Below, in pieces: positions 52,467 to 61,625 of a DNA stretch of 64,000 bases. The notes below the pieces were generated by a model. That model had not been told where the DNA came from. It was given only the letters and a program-made list of their open reading frames with translations, and did no database searches. Made by a program: the position numbers and the translations under genes. Numbering within the stretch: position 1 is the stretch's first letter; each line of letters starts with the position of its first letter. The DNA is from Lacibacter sp. H375 (lineage in GTDB: Bacteria; Bacteroidota; Bacteroidia; Chitinophagales; Chitinophagaceae), in contig NZ_JBBKTT010000001.1 in the NCBI RefSeq assembly GCF_037892425.1, forward strand, positions 1,054,001 to 1,118,000, given 5' to 3'.

Positions 52467-55400
52467 ATGAGAAAGACTGCATTCGTGCTGGCCCTTATCG
52501 GCTTGTCGGGCCCGCTTGCTGCACAACAACCTGCAAAAGACAGTACAAAAAAAGACACCATGCCTTATACGGCATTTGCAAAACTTCCCCTTAAACCTGA
52601 ACGTACCATTAAATTCACGGCCAAAGAAGGTACATGGATGAGTGTGGATGTTAGTCCTGATGGACAAACTATCGCCTTCGATCTCATGGGCGATATTTAT
52701 ACCATGCCTGCTGCCGGTGGTAAAGCAACTGCTGTAACAAAAGGTATTGCTTACGAAACACATCCTCGTTTCAGTCCCGATGGAAAGAAAATTCTTTTCA
52801 CCAGTGATCGCAGTGGCAGTGATAATATTTGGTACATTGATATGGAGAAGAAAGATACCGTGCAGTTAACAAAAGATCCAACGGAAGATTTTCCTGCAGC
52901 GGTTTGGACGCCTGATGGTAATTATATTATCGCCAGTAAAGGCCGCCGCATTCCAAAGTTGTGGATCTATCATAAAGATGGTGGCGGTGGTATTCAGTTG
53001 AATGATGGACCACCCGCATTAAAAACAATTGACCCGTTTGTAAGTGCTGATGGCAGACATGTTTACTACAGTCAGCGTAACGGTTCATGGAATTACAACG
53101 CATTATTACCTCAATACCAGATCGGCACATATGATCGTGATAAAGGAATTACCAATACGATTACTACTCGTTATGGTTCAGCATTTACGCCAACGCTTAG
53201 TAAAGACGGGCAATGGATGGTATACGGCAGTCGCTACCAGGATAAAACCGGTTTGGTTTTACGTAACATGAAAAATGGTGATGAGCGTTGGCTCGCCTAT
53301 CCTGTACAGCGTGATGAACAGGAAAGTATTGCACCACAAGGTGTATTACCAGGAATGTCGTTTACACCAGACAGTAAGTTTCTCGTTGCAAGTTATGGTG
53401 GTAAGATCTGGCGCATACCTGTTGATGGAAGTAAAGCAACAGAAATTGCGTTTGAAGCAGATCTGAATTTAGAAATGGGTCCACGTTTGTATTTCAACTA
53501 TGCGATTAAGGACACAAGTGCTGCATTAGCTAATCAAATACGTGATGGCGTTCCTAGTCCCGATGGAAAGAAATTAGCATTCACGGTTCTCAACCGTTTA
53601 TACGTGATGGATTATCCAAACGGCACACCAAAACGTGTAACCAATAACAACTTTACAGAAGCTATGCCAACATGGAGCCCAGATGGAACACAGTTGGCGT
53701 TTGTAACATGGAATGAAACTGAAGGTGGTCATTTATACAAAGCAACCTTGGGTAATAAACCTTCCATTACAAAACTTACAACAGAGCCGGGTTTTTATAT
53801 GCAGCCGGCCTGGAGTTATAATAACCGCATTGCATTTTTTAAAGCCCCGCTTCGTTTATTCAAAGATGCAGAAGACCCGTTTTACAGTGGTGCAGAGGCA
53901 GATATTGTATGGATGAATGCAACAGGTGGACCAATAACAAAAGTTGACTTAACAGTGAATGCAGGCAATATTCATTTCACAAAGAATACAGAACGTATTT
54001 TCCTGAACGGACAAGGTGGTACACTCATCTCTTGCCGCTGGGATGGTACCGATCTTAAAACACATGTACGCATCACCGGTATCACAACCTATGGCACAGC
54101 AGCAGATGCACACGAAGATCATTCAGGTCATGAACATACAACTGGTACAGCAAATGATGTTACCTATGTAATGGGTAAACCAATAATGCAGACCAGTGCT
54201 GTTAATTACTGCATGTTGCCCGAAGGTGCAAGCAACCGTGAACCACAAAATCTGCCATCATCAGCAGGCATTATTCTGATGGCACCTGAGGGAAATCAAG
54301 CTTTGGCACAAGTAAACAACAACGTGTATGTGGTTACTATTCCGCAAACAGGTAAAATGCCAACGATCAACGTAGCCGATCCATCATTCAGCAGTTTTCC
54401 TTCAAGGCAACTTACAGAAATTGGTGGCGAGTTTCCTGCATGGGAAGGCAATGGAAAGAAAATACACTGGAGTTTAGGTAATGGACATTGGGTATATGAC
54501 ACGGAGCGTGCACAGTTTGTTGAGGATTCAGTGAAAGCAGCAAAAAAGATCGAAGCGCAAAAAGCTGCTGACAGTGTGAAAGCATTAATTGCTCTCGGAC
54601 CTGATGCAAAAAAACTTGCTGATTCATTAGCAAAGAAAAGTGCTGATTCACTTGCAGCCATTTTAAAAGTTGATACAGCACGTGCAAAGCGTGAAGCATT
54701 GGCAAAAGAAGAATTAAAGAAGAAAGAAAAATATACGCCTGATGAAACACAGGTGAAAGTATATTATCAGAAAGATCTGCCAACAGGAACAATGTTGCTG
54801 AAGAATGCACGCATTGTTACTATGAAAGGTGAGGAGGTGATTGAAAATGGTGATGTACTCATTGTCAACAACCGTATTAAAGCAGTTGGTAAAACAGGAA
54901 CACTTACTGTACCTGCAGGTACAAAAGAAATTGATTGCACCGGTAAAACCATTACACCCGGTTTTGTAGATACACATTCGCATATGTGGACCTATTGGGG
55001 TTTGCATAAAAACACATCGTGGATCTATGCTGCCAATCTTGCTTATGGTGTTACTACCACAAGAGATCCGCAAACAGCAGTTACCGATGTGTTAACATGG
55101 AGTGATATGGTTGATGCTGGTCAATTACCTGGCCCACGTGTGTACAGCACAGGTCCCGGTGTTGGTTTTTGGATGTATAATTTAAAGAGCCTGGAGCAAA
55201 CACGCAATGTGTTGAAACAATACAGCAAGTATTACAACACACAATACATCAAAATGTATTTGGTAGGTAACAGGCTGCATCGCCAATGGGTGATCATGGC
55301 GGCAAAAGAACAAAAGCTGATGCCAACAACTGAAGGTGGTTTGGATTATAAGTTGAACATGACACAATTGTTTGATGGTTATCCCGGTCATGAACATGCT

Positions 55401-56054
55401 ATTCCGATCTTCCCATTGTATAACGACGTAACAAAAACGATTGCAGAAAGTAAAATGGCCTACACGCCAACGTTACTTGTGGCTTATGGCGGACCATGGG
55501 CAGAAAACTATTTCTATACCACTGAAAGCCCGGTGCATGATAAGAAGCTCAACTTCTTTACACCTTATGAAGAATTGAGTGCTAAATCACGCCGCCGTGC
55601 AGGTGGTTTGGGCGGTTGGTTTACACCCGAAGATCATGTGTTTACAAAACATGCACAAGGAATTAACAGCGTAGTACAGCAGGGAGGTTTAGCAGGCATC
55701 GGTAGTCATGGCCAGTTACAGGGGCTGGGTTATCATTGGGAATTGTGGAGTGTTGCAAGCGGTGGCCTCACGCCGTTAAACGCCCTGCGAACTGCAACCA
55801 TACTTGGTGCAACTGCATTGGGATTAGATAAAGAACTGGGAAGTATTGAGGAAGGTAAACTTGCTGATATTAATATTATGGATGCAAATCCATTGCAGAA
55901 TATCCGCAACACCAATACCATTCGTTATGTAATAAAGAACGGACGATTGTATGATGGCAATACATTGGATGAAATATATCCAACACCACGTAAAATGGAT
56001 GCAGGCAGTTGGACAAAGCCAGCACCAACGGTGACAACTGAAGTGAAGCAGTAA
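52467..56054 (+). CDS. Exported TolB-like propeller fused to a metal-dependent amidohydrolase
   Basis: The 1195-residue protein has a signal peptide (LSGPLAAQQ). Residues about 50-670 are PD40/TolB-like beta-propeller repeats (VSPDGQTIAFDL, FSPDGKKILFTSDRSGSDNIW, WSPDGTQLAFVTW). A charged Ala/Lys/Asp-rich linker (about 690-765) leads to an amidohydrolase barrel with HSHMW as metal site, and its C-terminal part has GSIEEGKLADINIMDANPL. This is a known two-domain architecture of periplasmic amidohydrolases/peptidases of uncertain substrate. It is transcribed alone, with a terminator after it. Confidence 0.9.
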   Translation: MRKTAFVLALIGLSGPLAAQQPAKDSTKKDTMPYTAFAKLPLKPERTIKFTAKEGTWMSVDVSPDGQTIAFDLMGDIYTMPAAGGKATAVTKGIAYETHPRFSPDGKKILFTSDRSGSDNIWYIDMEKKDTVQLTKDPTEDFPAAVWTPDGNYIIASKGRRIPKLWIYHKDGGGGIQLNDGPPALKTIDPFVSADGRHVYYSQRNGSWNYNALLPQYQIGTYDRDKGITNTITTRYGSAFTPTLSKDGQWMVYGSRYQDKTGLVLRNMKNGDERWLAYPVQRDEQESIAPQGVLPGMSFTPDSKFLVASYGGKIWRIPVDGSKATEIAFEADLNLEMGPRLYFNYAIKDTSAALANQIRDGVPSPDGKKLAFTVLNRLYVMDYPNGTPKRVTNNNFTEAMPTWSPDGTQLAFVTWNETEGGHLYKATLGNKPSITKLTTEPGFYMQPAWSYNNRIAFFKAPLRLFKDAEDPFYSGAEADIVWMNATGGPITKVDLTVNAGNIHFTKNTERIFLNGQGGTLISCRWDGTDLKTHVRITGITTYGTAADAHEDHSGHEHTTGTANDVTYVMGKPIMQTSAVNYCMLPEGASNREPQNLPSSAGIILMAPEGNQALAQVNNNVYVVTIPQTGKMPTINVADPSFSSFPSRQLTEIGGEFPAWEGNGKKIHWSLGNGHWVYDTERAQFVEDSVKAAKKIEAQKAADSVKALIALGPDAKKLADSLAKKSADSLAAILKVDTARAKREALAKEELKKKEKYTPDETQVKVYYQKDLPTGTMLLKNARIVTMKGEEVIENGDVLIVNNRIKAVGKTGTLTVPAGTKEIDCTGKTITPGFVDTHSHMWTYWGLHKNTSWIYAANLAYGVTTTRDPQTAVTDVLTWSDMVDAGQLPGPRVYSTGPGVGFWMYNLKSLEQTRNVLKQYSKYYNTQYIKMYLVGNRLHRQWVIMAAKEQKLMPTTEGGLDYKLNMTQLFDGYPGHEHAIPIFPLYNDVTKTIAESKMAYTPTLLVAYGGPWAENYFYTTESPVHDKKLNFFTPYEELSAKSRRRAGGLGGWFTPEDHVFTKHAQGINSVVQQGGLAGIGSHGQLQGLGYHWELWSVASGGLTPLNALRTATILGATALGLDKELGSIEEGKLADINIMDANPLQNIRNTNTIRYVIKNGRLYDGNTLDEIYPTPRKMDAGSWTKPAPTVTTEVKQ

Positions 56055-56074
56055 AGAATTTGTAAACAAGATGA

Positions 56075-56105
56075 ATCGCCGCTCACTCAACTGAGCGGCG
56101 ATTTT
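56075..56105 (+). terminator. Terminator after the amidohydrolase gene
   Basis: ATCGCCGCTCA (56075-56085) pairs with TGAGCGGCGAT (56092-56102) with a 6-nt loop, followed by TTTT. It lies 20 bp beyond the stop. Confidence 0.85.
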
Positions 56106-56124
56106 CTTTTTGAACGATTAATAA

Positions 56125-56132
56125 TACTTTTG
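56125..56132 (+). promoter_or_regulatory. Bacteroidota -7 promoter box (TACTTTTG) before an MFS gene
   Basis: TACTTTTG fits TAnnTTTG and ends 10 nt before the ATG at 56143, so the leader would be only a few bases. A clear -33 box is not seen at the right distance. Confidence 0.5.
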
Positions 56133-56142
56133 TTCTCCTTCT

Positions 56143-57426
56143 ATGCTTTCCAAAACATTCAACTCCTATAAGCAGGCATATACAGGTTTATCGAAAGAAA
56201 CCTGGCTACTATCATGGATCATGCTTGTAAACAGAAGTGGAACAATGGTGGTGCCTTTTCTGAGTTTATATCTCACAAGTCCTGCAATGGGTTATTCACT
56301 CAGCCAGGCAGGTTTTGTATTTGGTTTGTTTGGTGCAGGAGCATTTACTGGAGCATACATCGGCGGAAGATTAACTGATAAGATTGGTTTTTATAAAATT
56401 CAGTTGATCACATTGCTTGGTGGGGGATTGTTGTTTATAGTGCTGGGACAAATGAAAAGTTATCCGCTCATTTGCATTTTTACATTTGTTTTGAGCTTTG
56501 TGAATGAAGCCTTCCGTCCTGCTAACTCAACAGCTATTGCATTTTACAGTAAGGAAGAAAACAGAACAAGATCTTATTCACTCAATAGGCTGGCTATTAA
56601 TCTAGGCTGGGCCGTTGGTAGTGGCTTGGGTGGATTGATTGCACATTTCAATTACGAACTGTTGTTCTGGATTGATGGTATCACAAATATCTCAGCAGCA
56701 TTACTCTTGTATCGATTACTGAAACCACCGGTACAGGAACTAAAAAAAGAAACTGTTGCTGCAGCAACTGTAAAAGCTCTTTCTGCTTACAAAGACAAAG
56801 TGTATTTATGGTTTATCTTTTGTTCCTTTTTATTTGCTGCCAGTTTCTTTCAGCTATTCACCAACCTTTCTGTTTACTTTAAAAAAGAACGTGGTTTTTC
56901 TGAACCGTTTATCGGTTCGCTCATGGCTGCAAACGGGATTTTTATTGTGTTAACGGAAATGGCATTGATCTATCGCCTGGAAAAAAGAAAAACGCCTTTA
57001 CTGTTTGTTGTATTAGGTGTGTTGTTGACAGCAATTGCGTTTCTGCTCCTGAATTTTCTCAACATTACGCATATTATGGCAATGATGATTATCCTGTTTA
57101 TTACCGTTGGTGAAATGTTGTCGATGCCTTTTATGAATAGCTTCTGGATCAGCCGAAGCGATCACAGCAACCGTGGACAATATGCTGCACTATATACAAT
57201 GGCATGGTCGGCAGCGCAAACCTTTGGGCCCATGTTCGGTGCAAGGATTGCAGATCAATCGGGGTTCACTGTTTTATGGTGGGTTGTTGGTGCAGTATGT
57301 ATGCTGTCTGTAATTGGTTTCAACCTGTTGCGTAAACAACAAACAGCAGCAGAATCTGTAACATTAAATCAGCAGGAAAAAATTATGGAAGATGAAGTTG
57401 CTGCCGCACAGGATATGGCGGGGTGA
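56143..57426 (+). CDS. MFS transporter (drug/metabolite efflux type)
   Basis: The 427-residue protein has 12 helices and the MFS motif A-like loop GGRLTDKIGFYK after helix 2. The 12-helix, central short-loop form and charged motif fit the DHA1 drug/metabolite exporters rather than sugar symporters. It is followed by a terminator and has its own promoter box, so it is a single-gene unit. The C-terminal tail (QQEKIMEDEVAAAQDM) is cytoplasmic. Substrate is unknown. Confidence 0.8.
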   Translation: MLSKTFNSYKQAYTGLSKETWLLSWIMLVNRSGTMVVPFLSLYLTSPAMGYSLSQAGFVFGLFGAGAFTGAYIGGRLTDKIGFYKIQLITLLGGGLLFIVLGQMKSYPLICIFTFVLSFVNEAFRPANSTAIAFYSKEENRTRSYSLNRLAINLGWAVGSGLGGLIAHFNYELLFWIDGITNISAALLLYRLLKPPVQELKKETVAAATVKALSAYKDKVYLWFIFCSFLFAASFFQLFTNLSVYFKKERGFSEPFIGSLMAANGIFIVLTEMALIYRLEKRKTPLLFVVLGVLLTAIAFLLLNFLNITHIMAMMIILFITVGEMLSMPFMNSFWISRSDHSNRGQYAALYTMAWSAAQTFGPMFGARIADQSGFTVLWWVVGAVCMLSVIGFNLLRKQQTAAESVTLNQQEKIMEDEVAAAQDMAG

Positions 57427-57451
57427 GTTTCACACAATCAATAATACAAGT

Positions 57452-57479
57452 AGCCGCATTTATTGATGCGGCTTTTTCT
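57452..57479 (+). terminator. Terminator after the MFS gene at 56143
   Basis: AGCCGCAT (57452-57459) pairs with ATGCGGCT (57466-57473), loop of 6, followed by TTTTTCTT. It sits immediately before the operator at 57483. Confidence 0.85.
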
Positions 57480-57482
57480 TTG

Positions 57483-57495
57483 TGCAAACGGTTGT
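57483..57495. promoter_or_regulatory. LacI-type operator before a sugar permease
   Basis: TGCAAACGGTTGT differs by few bases from the TGCAAACGATTGCGA sites at 28598 and 41065. It is 50 bp before the start of the sugar permease at 57545, so that gene may belong to the same regulon. Confidence 0.5.
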
Positions 57496-57544
57496 CTTCT
57501 GCTTTCCGCATAGATTAACATATTTTCAAGGTTAAAATAATTGC

Positions 57545-58852
57545 ATGCAGCAACAAACGATACAGATGGTTCTGCCCAAAAAGCAAACAACGCTCATCCC
57601 CATGATAATGATTTGCGCTTTGTTTTTCATCTTCGGATTTGTAACATGGGCAAATGGAACGTTGATTCCTTTTTTCAAACTATCATTTGGGTTAACCGAT
57701 TTCCAGGCCTTCTTTGTTACGTTCTCTTCCTACATGGCTTATTTCTTTTTGGCATTACCTTCATCATGGATATTAAAGAAAACAGGGTTTAAGAACGGAC
57801 TTGTTCTTGGCATGCTCATTTTAGGTGTTGGTTCGTTATTATTTATTCCTGCTGCAAAATCAAATTCATTTGGTTTGTTCCTGACAGGAATTTTTATACA
57901 GGGTTCAGCGCTTGCATTATTACAAACTGCGGCAAATCCTTACCTCACCATTATTGGCCCTATTGAAAGTGCAGCAAAACGAATCAGCTTTGCTGGCATA
58001 TGTAATAAAACAGCCGGCATACTTGTTCCCATTATTATGGGCACATTGTTTCTAAAAAATGCAGCAGCTATTGAAAAGCAAATTGAGGCATCGACTGGTA
58101 TTGAAAAAGAACAACTGTTGCAGGAAGTATTGGATCGTGTAAACATGCCCTATATTGTTCTTGCTATTGTTTTTTGTTTGTTTGCATTACTGATAAAATT
58201 CACGCATCTCCCCGAAGTACAGGTTGAAGAAGATGTTGTGGATGAAACAAGCGGTGAAGTTGTTCAGCATAAAAGTATTTTCCAGTTCCCACATCTATTC
58301 CTTGGAGCATTTTGCATATTCGTATACGTTGCTGCAGAGGTTATGGCAGGAGATATTATTGGAGTATATGGAAAAGCACTGGGCATCAGTGCTGATATTG
58401 CGAAATTCTTCACTGCCTTAACTTTAAGCGGAATGCTTATTGGTTATATCGCTGGGATCATTTCCATCCCGAAATATATTTCACAACAGAAAGCATTGCG
58501 CATCTGTGCCATGCTCGGTATCATTTTTAGTATTGGCGCATATTTAACTGGTGGCTATGCATCGGTAACTTTTATTGCATTATTAGGATTAGCCAATTCA
58601 TTAATGTGGCCTGCTATTTTTCCTCTTGGTATCAGTCACCTTGGTAAGTTTACCAAAACAGGGTCGGCTATTATGATCATGGGTATTGCGGGTGGTGCTA
58701 TCTGGCCAATGATCTATGCCTGGTTAAAGGATAACTTGAAACTTGATTTTCAACTGGCATTTTTTATTGCGGTATTACCATGTTATTTATACATACTCTA
58801 CTTTGCAGTAAGCGGACATAAAGCGGGTTTGAAGAAAAGATACACAGCATAG
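57545..58852 (+). CDS. FHS-family sugar/H+ permease (glucose/galactose or fucose type)
   Basis: The 435-residue protein has 12 helices and resembles the FucP/GluP (FHS) branch of the MFS: FVTWANGTLIPFFKLSFGL in helix 1 and QTAANPYLTIIGP, the NPYLT segment typical of the branch. The substrate is a monosaccharide, perhaps glucose released by the periplasmic GH65 or GH13 enzymes; this is inference from the shared LacI-type operator upstream. It has no gene partner and ends with a terminator. Confidence 0.88.
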   Translation: MQQQTIQMVLPKKQTTLIPMIMICALFFIFGFVTWANGTLIPFFKLSFGLTDFQAFFVTFSSYMAYFFLALPSSWILKKTGFKNGLVLGMLILGVGSLLFIPAAKSNSFGLFLTGIFIQGSALALLQTAANPYLTIIGPIESAAKRISFAGICNKTAGILVPIIMGTLFLKNAAAIEKQIEASTGIEKEQLLQEVLDRVNMPYIVLAIVFCLFALLIKFTHLPEVQVEEDVVDETSGEVVQHKSIFQFPHLFLGAFCIFVYVAAEVMAGDIIGVYGKALGISADIAKFFTALTLSGMLIGYIAGIISIPKYISQQKALRICAMLGIIFSIGAYLTGGYASVTFIALLGLANSLMWPAIFPLGISHLGKFTKTGSAIMIMGIAGGAIWPMIYAWLKDNLKLDFQLAFFIAVLPCYLYILYFAVSGHKAGLKKRYTA

Positions 58853-58896
58853 TCAAACAACTTTTTTACTAAATTAAAACAATGTCTCTATAAAAG

Positions 58897-58923
58897 ACGT
58901 TCAGAATACTGAACGTTTTTTTA
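58897..58923 (+). terminator. Terminator after the FHS permease
   Basis: ACGTTCAG (58897-58904) pairs with CTGAACGT (58909-58916) with a 4-nt loop, followed by TTTTTTT. It lies 44 bp beyond the stop codon. Confidence 0.85.
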
Positions 58924-59138
58924 TTATCAGTTAAAAGAGAATCGGGTTTAAATTCATTTTCAAAAATCCCGCATAAAAAAATTATCAGTTTGAGTTGAAT
59001 GTAGCCGCATGAAAACATATTTAAAATAGTTGTAATTCTTACACATGTTTCATAATTTTAAGAGAGCATACTTAACGATCGAACAAAACCAAATCCACAG
59101 TTTATTCATCAGTTTTGTCGCTTTAAGTAATGGAATCT

Positions 59139-61571
59139 ATGAAACTATCGATCAGAAGTTCAATACTTGTCGCCTTATTGCTTTTTACAATTCTTATTGT
59201 ATCGATTGTTTACATTACTATACGTCGGACGGCAACGCTGAAAGATACCAACCAGGAAGTAATGTATTCAGAAGATATCCGTTACCAATTACAACAGCTT
59301 TTACTTGCGGTAACCGATAACGAAACGGGTGCACGTGGTTATGTTATTACCAGCAATGAAACTTTTCTTGAACCGCTTTACGCTTCCGAACGCACATTAA
59401 AATCATACAGCAGTCAACTGGAACACCGTATTCAGAATCCTGAAATCAAGTCGATCTTTGTTGATTCATTAAAACCACTTCTCAACAAGCGCATAGTATT
59501 CTCCCGTTTAATGATCAAAACAACGATGCTGCATAATCCTGAAGCTGCAAGGGATCTTGTAGCCAGTGGTGTTGGAAAACGATACACTGATAGCATAAGG
59601 CTGTTAGGTGTTAAAATAAATGCGCTGCAAAATAATTACCTGCAGCAAAAACGCAATAATAATGAACAGGCACTCAAGCAAATGAATGTCTTCCTGTTTT
59701 CCATGTTGTTTATCATTTTCTGTTTATTAGCCGTTAATTTCAGATGGATCGTTTTGTATTTCAAGAAACAAAAACAAACAGAAGAAGAACTTGAAGAGAA
59801 GGTACAGAAAAAAACAAAAGAAGTACTTGAAGGTGAAGTACGTTTCCGGAAAATGATCGAACAGATCTCAGACGGATTTTTCACTTTGGATGTTAACTGG
59901 CGCTTTACTTACATCAATGCAAATGCAGCACAGTTGTTTGATCAATCGGTTATTGGTAAAAATATTTGGGAATGTTTTCCTGAAACTACGGGTGGAGAAA
60001 TTCACAACGCATTTCAACAGGCCATGGCCACTCAAAAAGAAGTGTTCTATGAAGGTTACTCCACTTATTTTAAACGTTGGACCGAGATCAGTATTTATCC
60101 CGCAACAGACGGCTTGGTAATTTATTTCAGAGATATAACTGAAAAGCGTTTAGCTGAAATGGAGGCACAAAGGAGCAGGGAACAATACAAAACATTGATT
60201 GAACGCATCAGCGATGCATTCATTGCAGTTGACAATGAATTCCGTTATACATTCCTCAACAAACAGGCTGAAGAACTGATCCATAAGAAAGCAGATGAAC
60301 TTATAGGCAAAACTGTTTGGGAAGTTTTTCCTGATGCAGTTGGTTCAGATACCTATCATGCATTTGAAAGGGCGATGAAAGAACAGATCTACGTAACAAA
60401 TACCGATCATTACCCTGCGCTTGATCTTTGGCAGGAAAATCACATCTATCCATCGGCTGATGGTCTCTCTGTCTTTATCCGCAACATTACCAAGCAAAAG
60501 AAAAACGAAATAGCAGCAAGAAACAGCGAAGAGATCAGGCGGTTGATCATGAACTCTTCACTCGATGCCATTATTTGTGTTGATAACAGCAACAAAATTA
60601 TTTTCTGGAACAACCAGGCAGATAATCTTTTCGGTTGGTCGTTTGATGAAGTAAAAGAAAAAGCTTTTCATGAAACGATTATTCCGATAGCCTATCGACA
60701 GTTTGCAGAAAAAGGCATCCTGCATTACCTGCATTCGAGAAATGCTGAAAGCTTAGATCGAATAATAGAAACAACAGTTGTAAATCGAGCGGGCAAAGAA
60801 TTCCCGGTTGAGTTTTTTGCTCTAAAAGTACTGACCGATAATAACAGTTTTACCTGCGCATATATTCGTGATATCAGTAAGCGGAAAGAACTTCAACAAC
60901 AGTTGATCAGGCAACAGAAAAAAACTGCAAGAGAAATTACTGAAACTGCTCTTGATGCGCAGGAAAAAGAGCGGAATGCCATTGGACAGGAATTGCACGA
61001 CAACATCAATCAACTGCTTGCAGGAACAAAACTGTTATTACAGATGATTCAAACCAACCCAGACAAACACACGCAATATCTTGCCATGTGTGTTGATGCC
61101 ATCAACCAGGTAATGAATGAAAACAGACGTATCGCACACGAAATGGTAACACCATTTCTAAGCCATGAAACCCTTGTCGATCTGCTTTACAAAATTGCCA
61201 ACAGCATGCTCGCCTTTGTGGGCATTGATGTGGAATTTGAATTGAACAACTTTAACGAAGACAGCCTGAACGAAAAACAAAAACTCACACTTTATAGAAT
61301 TGCACAGGAACAGTGTACGAATATTATTAAATATGCCAATGCTTCAAAAGTGATCTTTGCACTTGAATCGAATGAAGATTCCGTACGTTTAACGATCAGT
61401 GATGATGGCGATGGCATGACAAAAAAAGCAGCACAAGAGGGTATTGGCCTAAAAAATATTGCAAGCCGGTTAAGTGTGTACAATGGTACAATGGATGTAG
61501 TAACAAGCCCGGGTAATGGGTTTATGTTATCGGTTGAATTGCAGACGGAAGATTTGTACCAGGGAGTTTAA
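59139..61571 (+). CDS. Sensor histidine kinase with CHASE3 and three PAS domains (HisKA_3)
   Basis: Two membrane helices (SILVALLLFTILIVSIVYI and VFLFSMLFIIFCLLAVNF) enclose a CHASE3 sensor (DNETGARGYVITSNE). Three PAS domains follow (starting near FRKMIEQISDGFF, YKTLIERISDAFI and IRRLIMNSSLDAI). The kinase core has the phospho-His in ERNAIGQELHDNINQLLAG (HisKA_3, about residue 620), N-box IAQEQCTNIIKYA, and G-boxes ISDDGDGM and GIGLKNIASR. It is expected to phosphorylate a LuxR-type response regulator, but none is next to it. A start at 59130 (MESMKL) is also possible. Confidence 0.92.
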   Translation: MKLSIRSSILVALLLFTILIVSIVYITIRRTATLKDTNQEVMYSEDIRYQLQQLLLAVTDNETGARGYVITSNETFLEPLYASERTLKSYSSQLEHRIQNPEIKSIFVDSLKPLLNKRIVFSRLMIKTTMLHNPEAARDLVASGVGKRYTDSIRLLGVKINALQNNYLQQKRNNNEQALKQMNVFLFSMLFIIFCLLAVNFRWIVLYFKKQKQTEEELEEKVQKKTKEVLEGEVRFRKMIEQISDGFFTLDVNWRFTYINANAAQLFDQSVIGKNIWECFPETTGGEIHNAFQQAMATQKEVFYEGYSTYFKRWTEISIYPATDGLVIYFRDITEKRLAEMEAQRSREQYKTLIERISDAFIAVDNEFRYTFLNKQAEELIHKKADELIGKTVWEVFPDAVGSDTYHAFERAMKEQIYVTNTDHYPALDLWQENHIYPSADGLSVFIRNITKQKKNEIAARNSEEIRRLIMNSSLDAIICVDNSNKIIFWNNQADNLFGWSFDEVKEKAFHETIIPIAYRQFAEKGILHYLHSRNAESLDRIIETTVVNRAGKEFPVEFFALKVLTDNNSFTCAYIRDISKRKELQQQLIRQQKKTAREITETALDAQEKERNAIGQELHDNINQLLAGTKLLLQMIQTNPDKHTQYLAMCVDAINQVMNENRRIAHEMVTPFLSHETLVDLLYKIANSMLAFVGIDVEFELNNFNEDSLNEKQKLTLYRIAQEQCTNIIKYANASKVIFALESNEDSVRLTISDDGDGMTKKAAQEGIGLKNIASRLSVYNGTMDVVTSPGNGFMLSVELQTEDLYQGV

Positions 61572-61580
61572 GTGAAAAAG

Positions 61581-61608
61581 AAAAGCCGCATCAAATGATG
61601 CGGCTTTT
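61581..61608. terminator. Bidirectional terminator between the kinase and OmpA-family genes
   Basis: AAAAGCCGCATC and GATGCGGCTTTT form a strong stem with flanking T-run on both strands, between convergent stops at 61571 and 61626, so it can end both transcripts. Confidence 0.8.
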
Positions 61609-61625
61609 CTTTTATGTGTACAATC

